From assembly GCA_030068075.1 (NCBI GenBank), contig CM057826.1:100119804-100183803 (forward strand): 64,000 nucleotides of DNA, written 5' to 3'. The notes beneath the pieces are model-generated. The model worked only from the letters and a program-made list of their open reading frames with translations, did not search any database and was not told the origin of the DNA. This DNA comes from Paguma larvata (Eukaryota; Chordata; Mammalia; Carnivora; Viverridae). The position numbers and the translations under genes are program-made. Shown here piece by piece: positions 10,529 through 20,262 of this stretch; positions within the stretch are counted from its first letter, which is position 1, and every line of letters starts with the position of its first letter.

Positions 10529-11299
10529 ATTTATGGAAGCTACCAGTGGGATCTGGTTCTTATGAAACAATGCAAATGATTGAATCATCCTCAAACACAC
10601 AAAGCTGCAGCATAGCTCTAAAATGCAGGAGCATGGGCATCCTCTACCACCTTCATAGGCACCAACCCCAGACCATAGTTGGAAGGTCTGTGCCCTGTAT
10701 TAGGCCACCCAGCAGAGCCGAGGCCACCCTATGGGCACCTCACCTACATTCCTTCAGCACTAATCAATCCAATACTTCCAGTTGCATGAACCATAGCTGT
10801 TGGCCTGATGACTTTCTCTGGCCCACTCGGCTAGAAGGTGGGGCAGGCAGAAGTGTCAGGGAGTTAACATGCCCTGAGCAGACTTTTACCAATACCTGGT
10901 AGAAGTTGGCGGATTGCTATCTCCTTGAAAGGAACAACCTGAGACATTTCTATGCAGTCTCCCAGAACTCCCGAGGAGGATTGGCTATGCATTGTGGTAA
11001 CCTGCTCAGTAATGCCCTCATTGGCTTCCTTCTCTTCACTCACTTCCCCACTTTCCTACCAGTGTTTGCTGGGATCAGCTCCCAAACAGGCTACGTGTCC
11101 TCAGAGTTTTCTTCTGGAAACACCCAATCTAAACCCCCAAAAAGTTCCTTCTCCTGCAGCTCCTCAGTGCCACCCCATTACATCATGGGCATTACTGCAA
11201 CTGCCATTTCCACTTATGGAGTTCTGATTTAGGGACATCATAAAGAGCTTTCAAAACTACTTCTGTGGGAAATAACCCTGGTCAATGTTTCTTGAGAGC
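10529..11299. other. Single-copy non-coding DNA with random open frames
   Basis: Frames of 118 and 108 codons (10546-10902 and 10906-11232) sit here in a GC-moderate stretch. I recognise neither product, the second overlaps another open frame in a different phase, and no signal peptide, domain or repeat motif is visible. I treat both as non-coding. Confidence 0.4.
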
Positions 11300-11470
11300 T
11301 CACCTTGTATCGCCGATCATAAAAATTGATTCTCATGAACTATCTCTAACCATCACAACAGAGTAGGTATCATTATTATTCCCCCTTAAGACGTGGGGAA
11401 ATCCAAGTTCAAGGAAGTTAACTCACTTGTCAAAATCCAGCAAGTGATAGGAAGAGGTGGGTTGGCAGCC
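11300..11470 (-). repeat. MIR relic, reverse
   Basis: The plus strand carries the reverse-MIR order: CTCACCTTGTATCGCCGATC, ACAACAGAGTAGGTATCATTATTATTCC, CTTAAGACGTGGGGAAATCC, AGGAAGTTAACTCACTTGTC and CAGCAAGTGATAGGAAGAGG. This corresponds to GGTAGGTACTATTATTATCC through AACTTGCCCAAGGTC in a typical reverse MIR. Confidence 0.75.
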
Positions 11471-11829
11471 ATAGTGGTTTGGAATCAATGTCCATGATAC
11501 TTAATTCCTTATGCTCCCCACAGAACCTGCTGAGTGGTAGTTCTGAGGTCAGTATATGTATATTTATGCACTGGGTCCCTGATATATTTGGACTTGCTGA
11601 AACAGTTTATTATCTTCCTTATTCTTCCTCATTTGCAACTTGCAGTCTGGTCTCCTTTACCCCAGTGTTCAATCATTTTCGACATGCTTCAGAGCCTAAG
11701 TGGCATGGTAGGAATGACTATTTATCTCCTCAGATTGTTCTCTACTCCTTTACTTCAATAACAGAGCCCTTTAGTTTTCACTGAACACTTGGCTACTTAG
11801 CTAGGCACGTGCTCTCCCAACCTGACCTG

Positions 11830-12125
11830 CATTGAGATATGGCCACTAGGATGTGAGTGCAAGTGCTGAGGATAATTCTCAGGACCTACCTGCTTGTGTT
11901 TTATCTCCACATCATACTTGTCCCTTCCTTTGGGAGAGAAATCAGATGTAGAGGGCATGCAATGTTAACCAGGAGCACAGAGATAGCAGGACAAACTAGA
12001 AGAAGCCTGAGTCCCTAGCTCACCACACGAAGCTGACTTGCCCAGTCCTCCTGATCACCCACCAGCACATACTGTCATTTGAGAGATAAATATTTATCTA
12101 CTTTGAGCCACTTGTCTTTGTTCTA
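11830..12125 (+). repeat. Probable ancient interspersed repeat, family uncertain
   Basis: Segments such as AGAGATAGCAGGACAAACTAGAAG followed by AGCCTGAGTCCCTAGC and a 3' end GAGAGATAAATATTTATCTA with GAGCCACTT resemble a common placental repeat ending in AGAAATAAACTTCTATC...AAGCCACT. I cannot name the family with confidence. No coding potential. Confidence 0.4.
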
Positions 12126-12196
12126 CTCTGAGACAGCCAAATCCAAATCCTGACCTATAAAAAGAGAGAAAAGAGAACGAGGAGCTAAGAAGAAAG

Positions 12197-12384
12197 TCAG
12201 CAAGAAAAAGGGGGGAAACACTAGAAGGAAGAGAAGCCTCACAGGAGATGAGCTATAGTATTTTATTTGCTTGGTTGTTTTAAAGATTTCAGCAAGAAAA
12301 AGGGGGGAAACACTAGAAGGAAGGGAAGGCTCACAAGGAGATGAGCTATAGTATTTTATTTGTTTGGTTGTTTTAAAGTTTTCA
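12197..12384 (+). repeat. Two-copy tandem duplication, about 92 bp unit
   Basis: A unit beginning TCAGCAAGAAAAAGG and ending at TTGTTTTAAAG occupies 12197-12288 and is repeated at 12289-12384. By direct comparison the copies differ by four substitutions and a one-base insertion (CACAGGAG versus CACAAGGAG), about 95% identity. The unit has no open frame through it. This is a young local duplication, possibly variable in copy number. Confidence 0.95.
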
Positions 12385-12385
12385 G

Positions 12386-14720
12386 AAACACAAAGAGGAG
12401 GAAATCAAAGCCAGAGAAGAAAGGAAAACCAACGACATTCTCTTTTATCCTGCCTCTTGTGAGTCTGTGGGTGGCAGGAAAACAGAAGGGGAAAGGAATC
12501 CCCAGCTGTTATCAGAACCCATAAAAAGTTCAAACTCAATCTTCTGCTGCAGAGCAGAAGATGTCTCTGACTCCAAAGCAGAGGGGGTCCTTTGGATCAA
12601 GTGTGTGCCCACAGAGGCCTTTACATGTGCAAGGAACTCATGCAACCCTGGGCATCCCTCACCCTGGAAAAGAGCAAACCTCCTCACGTTAAGAGGAGGG
12701 TACAGGTCAGTCACTACAGTTGACCATGTTTGCAATTTTGTCTCAAGGGTGATAATCGTGCAATGCAAATGTGTGCAAATTTCCAGTTATTTTCTAAGAA
12801 GCCATGTGCTTTAAAACATTCATTTGCAGAGTCTATTCAACAGGACCTTGTCAATTATTTACATAAAAGCCAATACAGCCACTCTGAAATAAGGAACACT
12901 TTAAGAACTCGCATGCTAATTACCCTTCCATGTAATGCCTTGCCGTGCCCGGCACTTTTGCTAGTGAACATCAGTGACTGCCTTGCGGGACTTGGCAAAG
13001 CCCCAGTCCCACATGAGTCCCACACACAGCGCTGGTAAAGCTGGCTGCCAGACCTCAGCTGCTAAGCTGCACACTGCTGGTGCAGAACTTGTTCGTGTGG
13101 CCTTTAGGAGCAACATGCAGATCACTTGGAGAAGCAAATTAGCCTTGGTCAGTGAAGAATGATAAGTGAGGGGAAAAGTCCAACAGCAGACATTGGGAAT
13201 CAGGATATATTTAATATGAAAATGCAGCAGCTCTGGAAGAATATGAGTGAGTGTGCAGTCCAGGTTTCCTATTTCCTGAGTTATCATGAGTCACTCCTGC
13301 CTTTATCACCCCATCTGAGAACCCCTTTTGCAGAACTTCAAGAAGCCCACTCTTTGGGAAGTTTTCCTCCCTCAACTATTTCTGAATCTTGCTGGAGATA
13401 CAGCCACCTGAGTCTGTCGTGACTGTCACCTGCCACCTCTACGACACATCCTGCTCTCAGCAACTTAGCCCTTCTGTAGGTCATTACATGCTGGCTCACG
13501 ACTAGTTTTTCTGATCTCTTTTTCCCTGAACGTTAACACCTCCTCGAGAATGGCTGAGACCAGAATATAATGTCTAACAACAGAGGCGCTAGGGGATACT
13601 CAAGGGAAAAACAATGCAAAGAGAAAATTTCCAACTGGATACTGGATGTCACCCATCCAAGGATGCACAGGCCAGGTCACTCCTTAGGTGGTGTGACCTA
13701 CTGGCACCCTAGTCCTCTCAGGCTTGCCAAAATGTTGTGGGAAAAGAGAAGAGGATCATATTTTACTCTGACTCTACTTCAAATAATACATGCTCCCTAG
13801 GCATCTCCACCAGAACATGGTTTTTGTTGTTTTTTTTGTTTTGTTTTGTTTTGTTTTTGCACTTGGTTATTGGCAGGCCCTTCTGGTCAGCATCCCTCAG
13901 AAATGCAACTCCGACCTCAAGAAAGTTGACTTCCATGTCACCAGGCAGAGCTTCTTGACTCTTCACTGTCTTATACTTATTTGGGGCTTTGTCTTGCATA
14001 AACCAGTTTTCAAACTTGAAGAGTTTACTAAAACCTCTCACTAAACAGAAATTACCAACAGCTTAGCAAGAACAGCTCTCTCTCCAGACCCATACTTTAT
14101 TCTGATTGAGGGTTCATAAACATAGGGATTTGAAGAGGCATGGATTAAACTATTGGAGAGCACTGATAACGCTATAGTACCCCCAACCCATACAAAATTC
14201 AAAATGAACACAATCCAAAACCGTAGCTTAAGTACAAAGAAATCCAACTGAATTCTTATTTTTCCCCCTCTGATAATTTGGGTGCTTTTTCAAATAATTT
14301 TTTAGGGCAAAGACACTCTCATTTTCTTTGGGATCCTTCCTTATTGCCACTCCCCAGGTCACTCAGCTTTTTGGGGGAATCCCACTAGCTCCAGCATCAG
14401 AACCACCCCCCGCCCCCAGCTGCATACGGTGAGCTATCCCAGAGTCCTGCTAACATCACAGCTACTTCTGCTTAAAAATCTATCTTCCTATAGTAAAAAA
14501 AAACAAAAAACAAAAAAACAATGCTGCTTCTCCGATGTCTTTCTACTAGAAATCCCTGAGAACAATGGGATTTTGTACTCAGCAGACAGAATGAACTGTC
14601 CCAAAATTATTTAGAACCAAAGGTAGCTCCTCTCTTTCGTTCTGTCCTCTATTTACTCTGGGGCTTAAAGCTGAAGGTCAAAGGAAACCTCATATAACTC
14701 ACTTATTCAACGTTTGTTGA
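12386..14720. other. Mostly single-copy non-coding DNA
   Basis: No gene is recognised. 12740-12960 is repeat-free and rich in POU and homeodomain-like words (GTGCAATGCAAATGTGTGC, CATGCTAATTACCC) and may be a conserved element. A (TTTTG)n microsatellite lies at about 13822-13859 and an A-rich (AAAAAAC)n run at 14494-14520. The overlapping frames at 12445-13422 on both strands have no recognisable product. Confidence 0.45.
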
Positions 14721-14725
14721 GCATC
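14700..14725 (-). repeat. L2 3' end relic, reverse, left part (split by LTR)
   Basis: TTATTCAACGTTTGTTGAGCATC is the reversed L2 terminus (normally ATTCAACAAATATTTATTGAGCACC). The sequence resumes at about 15324 after the MLT1-like insertion, so both pieces are one element. Confidence 0.68.
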
Positions 14726-15323
14726 TGTAGTAGGTTGAATAGCACTTGCCCCAGAATTCATATCCACCCACTGGTGCAACTGGGTGGCTCAGTCTGTTAA
14801 GTGTCTGACTCTTGATTTCAGCTCAGATGATGATCTCACAGGTTTGTGACATCAAGCTCCACATCAGGCTCTATGCTTACAGTGCAAAGCCTGCTTGGGA
14901 TTTTTTCTCCCCCCTCCCCCTTTCATAACCACGAAATATAAATTTATTTGAAAACAGCATCTTTGCAAATGTAATTAATTAAGATGAGGTCATGCTGGAA
15001 TATGGTAGACCCTAAATCCAATGACTGATGTCCTTATAAAAAGAGAAGAGGACACCCAGAGATACACATGGGGAAGAAGCCCATGTGATGCTGGAGGCAG
15101 AGACTGAAGTGATGCAACCACAGCCACGGAGCCAACTCCAAATAATGCCATCACCACCAGAGGTGAGAGGCGTGGACTGGTGTGTGCCATAGAGTCTCCA
15201 CGAAGATCCAATGCTGCCCACACCTTGATTTCCGACTTCTGGCCTTCTGAACTGGGAGAAAATAAATTCCTGCTGTTTGAAGCCACCTATTTGTGGTAAC
15301 TTGTTATGGTAGCCACTAATATA
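14726..15323 (+). mobile_element. MLT1-type MaLR solitary LTR, forward, interrupted by a SINE
   Basis: Begins TGTAGTAGGTTGAATAGC and continues after the SINE with TTTATTTGAAAACAGCATC, CTTTGCAAATGTAATTAATT, AAGATGAGGTCATGCTGGA, CTAAATCCAATGACTGATG, GTCCTTATAAAAAGAGAAGA, CACCTTGATTTCCGACTTC, AGAAAATAAATTCCTGCTG and GCCACC...TTGTGGTAACTTGTTATG. This is the MLT1 LTR layout of the ERVL-MaLR class. No internal region or reading frame is present, so it is a solo LTR of ancient mammalian age. Short frames on either strand here (14990-15286) are noise. It sits inside an L2 relic, with GCATC before and GCTGC after as a degraded 5-bp duplication. Confidence 0.82.
14773..14942 (+). mobile_element. CanSINE, forward, diverged, inside the MLT1 LTR
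   Basis: Forward SINE with head CAACTGGGTGGCTCAGTCTG, GTCTGACTCTTGATTTCAGC, CATCAAGCTCCACATCAGG and AAGCCTGCTTGGGATT. The CT-rich region is reduced to a C/T run near 14908-14922, followed by a degraded A-rich tail. It interrupts the LTR between its 5' end and the ATTTGAAAACAGCATCTTTGC block. Confidence 0.88.
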
Positions 15324-15530
15324 GCTGCTGGTATTTTGTCACAGCACCAAGCACAGAAAGTACAGCAATGAACAAGACAAGTAAGGTCCCTGTTCTCAGG
15401 GAGCTGAAGTTCTAGTGAAGAAGACAAACAATAAGCAAGTAACAAAATAAATAGGGTTATTTCAGAAGGGATCAATTTTATGAAAAAACAAAAATTAATT
15501 AAGTGACAGAGCATGAACGGGGCAGAGGGG
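15324..15530 (-). repeat. L2 relic, reverse, right part
   Basis: Resumes the reverse L2 after the LTR: ACAGCACCAAGCACAGAAAG, TACAGCAATGAACAAGACAA, GGTCCCTGTTCTCAGGGAGC, TGAAGTTCTAGTGAAGAAGAC and AACAATAAGCAAGTAAC. This is the standard reverse L2 order (CAGGCACTG...GATACAGCAGTGAAC...CTCATGGAGCTTACATTCTAG). Confidence 0.78.
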
Positions 15531-16565
15531 AGGCAATACTGCCTTTTGCAATGGGATGTTTCTGGGACATTTGCAGATAGTGTTGACACTACCCATGAAG
15601 TCGCTCTCCAATCCAGCCGGCACTTTCCAGGAAGTGTGTCCCCCTTCATCCCAGCGTGCTCCTCTCATGCTAACCAGAGATCTCGCCTTTCCTCTTCACT
15701 CTTCAGCTCAGCGCCTGGGAGTTCTGAAGGCAGGTCTGCTTCCCACACAGCACCGTTTTCATCCACAGAACTTTTTCTTCCTTCACAGGCTCCCCAGCTT
15801 GAACATGTATCAAAACTGACAAGGATTGGTTTTCTCCCCCAATCCCGCTTGTACGTAATGGATGTCAGTATATGCCCTCACCATACTAAGAGAGCAGATC
15901 CAATTTGACTTAATTACCGCCAGAGCTCTGTAAACAGCCGCTAGTTACTGCTGAGCTCTGTGGTTTATGAAGAGAACACCACAAATGACAGGAAGCTGCA
16001 GGGGGAAAAATAGTCTAAGCTGCCTTTGGCATGTTCATTTCTGAGTACAGATACTTCCATTCATCAATGGGGACATTCATGAAATCTGGGCTGTCAAGAT
16101 GATATTCCAGAAAGAAGCAACAGAGAGCCCAAGTGTGGTAATTACGTGGCCATCTCTGAACAGATACCCGAAGACAAGAATGCAAGATGCCACGCCAGAA
16201 CTACAGTCCAGCCAGACCCTGCACGCTGACCTGAGCGAGAATTCAGGACTGCCCCTCCCCGCACCGCACCTGGCACTTGCAAATCAGTGCAGACCCAAAA
16301 GCACATTCATTTAAGCAGAACTTGGCTTCGTAAGAGAAAAATTTCCACCCAACAAGTGTGTGGTTTCACAGGATGAATCACACTACCCCACTATCTGACA
16401 GGATCTAACTTGCAGCATGAGCACAGAGAGGAAGGGCAGGTAAGAGGGCAGCAGGCAGGTCTGTTCTTCTCAACAGGGACACTGGAGCCCTGTGTTTGGG
16501 GCCTCGCTGCACAGAGCAAGAGCATGACGAAGGTGGTTCTTGGAGAATGACATAGTCAAAAGTGA
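15531..16565. other. Single-copy DNA, no gene recognised
   Basis: A 131-codon frame (15513-15908) starts inside the L2 relic and runs into single-copy DNA. Its serine-rich product matches nothing I know, so I do not call a gene. 15900-16095 is repeat-free, with paired GAGCTCTG words and a GTGGTTTATG...ACACCACAAATG symmetric pair that could be regulatory. Confidence 0.4.
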
Positions 16566-16569
16566 AAGG

Positions 16570-16690
16570 GAGGATCTGATTAAAATGCAGATTCTGGTTT
16601 CAGAGGTCTGGGACAGGGCCCTAGAACTCTGCATCTTGGAACAAGCTCCCGGAGATACCCACAGGCTGTCTAGAACCTAGAGAACCGGCT
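16570..16690. repeat. MER5-like DNA transposon relic, partial
   Basis: Landmarks AAAATGCAGATTCTGGTTTC, CAGAGGTCTGGGACAGGGCC and CTCTGCATCTTGGAACAAGC match the central and right part of a MER5A-type element. The left terminus is not recognisable. Confidence 0.6.
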
Positions 16691-16769
16691 GCTGTGTGCA
16701 AAGGGACTGGGGGAGGGGGTCCACCTCTACCAATGCCTGGGTGTCCGGATAAAAAGCAGTCCCACTCCA

Positions 16770-16980
16770 GGGTGTTTCAGTCAGTTCAGCAGCCAGCTCT
16801 TGAATTCAGCTCAGGTCATGATCTCATGGGTTCATGAGCTCGAGCCCCGCATGGAGCTCTATGCTCACAGTGTGGAGCCTGCTTCAAATCCTCTGTCTCC
16901 CTCTCTCTGCCCCTCCCCTGCTCATTCACTCTCTCTCAAAATTAAATACATGTTAAAAAAAATTTTTAAACCCTTTAAAA
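16770..16980 (+). mobile_element. CanSINE, forward, diverged head, with target-site duplication
   Basis: Forward SINE whose head is damaged (GGGTGTTTCAGTCAGTTCAG instead of the full GGCGCCTGGGTGGCTCAG). It retains CAGCTCAGGTCATGATCTC, GAGCTCGAGCCCCGC, GTGGAGCCTGCTTC and the CT-rich 3' part. It is flanked by AAAAAGCAGTCCCACTCCA (16751-16769) and AAAAGGCAGTGCCACTCCA (16981-16999), a 19-bp duplication with two changes. The 90-codon frame at 16800-17072 is SINE readthrough. Confidence 0.92.
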
Positions 16981-17141
16981 AAAAGGCAGTGCCACTCCAC
17001 TTTTCATGGAATAGCCATCTTGTTAGATACAATCATTATTTTTTCTCTTTAACAAAAATAATTTATGAATAATTCATAAGCATGTAACAATTCTATGTGT
17101 TGAATTGACACAGGCTCAAAGATAAATATGAAGTAGTTTTT

Positions 17142-17992
17142 AAAAGATGATAAACTACACTCATCATCAGGGAAATACAAATCAAGACCACTTTGAGATA
17201 CATCTTACACTGGTCAGAGTGACTAAAATTAACAACTCAGGAAATGGCAGATGCTGGCGAGGATATGGAGAAATGGGAACCTTCTTGCACTGCTGGCGGG
17301 AATGCAAACTGGTGCAGCCACTCCAGAAACCAGTGTGGAGGTTCCTCAAGATATTAAAAATAGAATTACTCTATGACCTAGAAATAGTACTACTAGGAAT
17401 TTATCCAAAGGATACAGGAGTGCTGATTCATAGGGGCACATGTACCCCAATGTTTATAGCAGCACTTTCAACAACAGCCAAATTATGGAAAAAGCCTAGT
17501 GTCCATCAACTGATGAATGGATAAAGAAGATGTGGTTTATATATACAATGGAAAACTACTTGGCAATGAGAAAGAATGAAATCTTGCCATTTGCAGCAAT
17601 GTGGATGGAACTGAAGGGTATTATGCTAAGTGAAATAAGTCAGTCAGAGAAAGACAGATACCATATGTTTTCACTCATATGTGGATCTTGAGAAACTTAA
17701 TAGAAGACCATGGGGGAAGAGAAGGGGAAAAAAATAGTTTCAAACAGAGAGGGAGGCAAACCATAAGAGACTTAAATACAGAGAACAAACTGAGAGTTGA
17801 TAGGGGGGTGGGAGAGAGGGGGAAATGGGTGATGGGCACTGAGGAGGGCACTTGTTGGGATAAGCACTGGGTGTTGTATGTAAGTGATGAATCATGGGAT
17901 CTACCCTCAAAACCAAGAGCACACTGTATACACTGTATGTTAATAAACTTGATGGTAAATTATATTTTTTAAAAAGATAAAAGATGATAAAC
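17142..17992 (+). mobile_element. LINE-1, 5'-truncated, forward, perfect target-site duplication
   Basis: An 823-bp L1 3' fragment (17156-17978) between perfect 14-base duplications AAAAGATGATAAAC at 17142-17155 and 17979-17992. It starts in the last part of ORF2 (CACTCATCATCAGGGAAATAC). It runs through the ORF2 stop into a purine-rich 3' untranslated region with GGGCACTGAGGAGGGCACTTG and CACTGGGTGTTGTATGTAAG, and ends with TTAATAAACTTGATGG and an A-rich tail. Perfect duplications and modest decay indicate a carnivore-era insertion. The 155-codon minus-strand frame (17740-18207) is antisense to the untranslated region. Confidence 0.95.
17156..17690 (+). pseudogene. L1 ORF2 C-terminal remnant, frameshifted
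   Basis: Only the C-terminal end of L1 ORF2 remains; endonuclease and reverse transcriptase domains are absent. Readable blocks include [50 protein letters not shown] and, in another phase, DEWIKK...IYTMENY and [10 protein letters not shown]. By comparison with the intact reverse copy at 32.5-33.1 kb there are single-base deletions near 17200 and 17497. In the cysteine-rich segment the second cysteine of CWRGC is tyrosine (CWRGY). It cannot make a functional product. Confidence 0.88.
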
Positions 17993-17993
17993 C

Positions 17994-18090
17994 AGTGTAT
18001 CTCAAGTTGATCTGCATGTGAGAAACATCTAGGGAGTGGTGACAAAGACAATGCCCAGGTTCTGAACCATGGTGCCTGAATCCGGATCTC
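17994..18090. repeat. MER5/Charlie-like DNA transposon relic, partial
   Basis: CCAGTGTATCTCAAGTTGATC, GCATGTGAGAAACATCTAGGG and AATGCCCAGGTTCTG resemble the left half of a hAT-Charlie MER element starting CAGTGGTTCTCAA. The L1 above inserted right at its edge. Confidence 0.5.
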
Positions 18091-18291
18091 TTGGCCTAGT
18101 GTATATAAAGGGAGTCGGGGCAAGGGAAGAGAGGAGGTGAACAGCCTTGGAGGGAGGGAAGAGAAAAATCCAAAACAGTAGGGACTGGAGGGAAAGATGA
18201 AATCCACTCAGTTCTCACTTCAGTTCCCAGTCCTTTCAAATTCCACTTGTGTCTCTCCTTCTGGGACTCTCCTTCCAGGTATTCTGCCAAT

Positions 18292-18470
18292 CAAAATGTG
18301 TTCCACGAATCAGCAGCAACAGCATCACCTGGGAGCTTATTAGAGACAGAATCCCAAGCCCCTCCCCAGACCCAGTGAGCCAGAATCTACATTTTAACAA
18401 GATTCCCAGGTAATTAGTGTGCACAGTAACCTCTGAAAGCATGGCTCTCCGTCTATTTGAGCCCAAGCTC
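18292..18470. repeat. MER5A-like DNA transposon relic
   Basis: Clear landmarks: CAGCAGCAACAGCATCACCTG, GGGAGCTTATTAGAGACAGAATC, CCCCTCCCCAGACCCAGTGAG, CCAGAATCTACATTTTAACAAG and TTCCCAGGTAATTAGTGTGCAC. This is the ordered MER5A sequence with modest decay. Terminal inverted repeats are degraded. No transposase is encoded, as expected. Confidence 0.82.
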
Positions 18471-18529
18471 TTGTGTGCAGACATATGCGAGGTACAAAGG
18501 CAATCATTAAGCGGCCCAGGCAATTCACA

Positions 18530-18890
18530 GTGGGGTCAGCTGCTGCTTATACCCCCACCAGTGGACCGTAGGAGAGGGTGCCTGTGAACGGGTAATTGAT
18601 TTACCACATCATCTGGCTGTAACCCAGTGAAAGCCAAGTTGTCTCTTTCCCTATATTGATATAATTACAGACATGAGGGGAAGCAGGTTCTTTCTTCAAA
18701 TCAAGTAACCTTGTTAATTGTCAGCCTGTGCTAGCTCCGCTTCTGATTAGCAATTTATTCTGGGGGCTTACTGACTGACCCCACTTGGCTCTCATTATTC
18801 ATCTTTTTCCCAACAGAAACAATTATTTAGCCCTCAGGATGACAGAAATGTAGGTGTAGTTATAAATATTTGCACTTTCTGTACATTTTT
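18530..18890. other. Repeat-free block, candidate conserved regulatory element
   Basis: No transposon sequence is recognised over about 360 bases. The block is dense in homeodomain-like words (GGGTAATTGATTTACC, GATATAATTACAGAC, CTTGTTAATTGTCAG, CTGATTAGCAATTTATTC, CTCATTATTCATC, AACAATTATTTAG). This composition is typical of developmental enhancers, but nothing here proves function. Confidence 0.35.
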
Positions 18891-18990
18891 CTATTTTTCT
18901 TGTTTGCCTCCACAGACAGAACGTTACTTAAGGACCACGAATGCTTTTAACTCCTCACAATACCTAGCAAAGGAGCGCTTTGTGACAAAT
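18890..18990 (+). repeat. Possible L2 3' end relic, forward
   Basis: TGTTTGCCTCCACAGACAGAACG, CTCACAATACCTAGCAAAGG and GACAAATGTAATTGATG weakly follow the L2 3' order (GTCTCCCCACTAGACTG, CCCCAGTGCCTAGCACAG, CTCAATAAATG). A low-similarity call. Confidence 0.35.
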
Positions 18991-19094
18991 GTAATTGATG
19001 CTTCTGGGTGATGCCAGGAAGTATTTGCAACACTGTTCATCTCAAAGTTTCATCTCGTGAGCTAGAAACAAAATTGTTTTAAAGCCACATTGGA

Positions 19095-19248
19095 GGGACA
19101 CCAGGGTGGCTCAGTTGGTTAAGTGTTTGATTTCAGCTCAGGTCAAGATCAGTGAGTTTGAGCCCCATATTAGGCTCTGTGCTGACAGCTTAGAGCCTGG
19201 AGCCTGCTTTGGATTCTGTGTCTCCTTCTCTCTCTGCCCCTCCCTGCT

Positions 19249-19282
<34 letters not shown>

Positions 19283-19304
19283 AATAAATAAACAATAAAA
19301 AAAT
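19095..19304 (+). mobile_element. CanSINE, forward, with (CT)n expansion
   Basis: Forward SINE: GGGACACCAGGGTGGCTCAG head, CAGCTCAGGTCAAGATCAGTG (a 6-8 base deletion beside the B box), CTGTGCTGACAGCTTAGAGCC, and a (CT)n stretch at about 19253-19279 before AAATAAATAAACAATAAAA. Flanks TTTAAAGCCACATTGGA and TTTTTAAGTCACACTGAA form an imperfect target-site duplication. Confidence 0.93.
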
Positions 19305-19319
19305 TTTTTTAAGTCACAC

Positions 19320-20031
19320 TGAAATACCCTGAGTCCCACAAAACCTACTGATTGCCTACATGTATTGACTCTATACTGTAACTCAATCATAAAAAGAAGA
19401 TGCTGTCACGAGCTTAGAGGCCGTTCCCCAAAGTTCTTTTCAATGTCAGTTATTGGAACTTCAAGTGTATTATCCAAAACAATCCCTTCACAGCCAAGGT
19501 GGACCCTGGGTGTTGGAAGCCATACTCTTACAATACTAATCAATGGCAACAATATTAAATTAAATCCAAAAGTGCTTTCATTCACTTGATGTTGGTGCCT
19601 AAGGAAGAGTTTGAATCTGAGGACTATAGGAAGTTGGAATAGATGATATTACAGATTCCGATAAGGGATTTAAAGATAACTAAGATTAATTTTTCAGGGC
19701 AAAAATTTTTTAGTATAATTTCTTATTTTCCTTTTTCTTGCTTAACGTGTAGATGTGCCTTAATTTTTACACTTATTTTCCAGGACTATCACCATTCTGT
19801 GGCCCACAGAAGGCTCTTAGATGAACTAAGAAGGGGAAAAAAAAGAAAAGAGAAATTAAAAGAGGGAAAGAAAAGTGAATGTGATCATAATCTAGAGAGT
19901 CAACCATAGCAAAAGGAATGAGAAGGTTAGGTATATTAATGAGAGAAGGACTGCTTGCTTGCAATAGATATAAAATAATCAAACTTTAGACGTGGAAGGG
20001 ATCACACTCACAATTACCACATTCTCCCTTA
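19320..20031. other. Single-copy non-coding DNA
   Basis: No repeat or gene recognised. The 88-codon frame at 19643-19909 ends in a lysine-rich low-complexity stretch encoded by a purine run (19830-19875) and is not credible. Confidence 0.4.
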
Positions 20032-20262
20032 AGGCACTATTTTTCAAATGGAGGAAGAAGGGACTTTGCCCCTCGGTAACCACGGGCAGTGGGCAGTGTC
20101 TGGAATCAGTTTTGATTTTCACAACTGGCGGAGGAATACTTCTGATATCTGGTGACATCTGGGGCCAGGAATAGTGCTAAGCACCCTACAGCGCACAGGG
20201 AAGCCCCCAAACGAAGGCTCATGCAGCCCAAAATGTCAGTAGTGCTGAGACCAACAAACTGC
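20032..20262 (+). repeat. MER20-like hAT-Charlie DNA transposon relic
   Basis: Contains GGGCAGTGTCTGGAATCAGT, TTTGATTTTCACAACTGGCGG, ATCTGGTGACATCTGGGGCC, AGGAATAGTGCTAAGCACCC, TACAGCGCACAGGGAAGCCC and GCCCAAAATGTCAGTAGTGC. This is the ordered core of the roughly 220-bp MER20 element (GGCAATGTCTGGAGACATTT, GTTGTCACAACTGG, GCTAAACATCCTACAATGCACAGGACAGCC). Some MER20 copies elsewhere have been co-opted as enhancers. I see no specific sign of that here. Confidence 0.7.

Noticed and set aside
10546..11232. Adjacent frames of 118 and 108 codons that could suggest a gene
   Set aside because: They are interrupted by a stop, the second overlaps another open phase, and neither product has a recognisable feature.
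15513..15908. 131-codon forward frame
   Set aside because: Starts inside an L2 relic and runs into unique DNA. Serine-rich, no family similarity.
17740..18207. 155-codon minus-strand frame
   Set aside because: Antisense to the L1 3' untranslated region and the adjacent MER relic; an artefact of the purine-rich strand.
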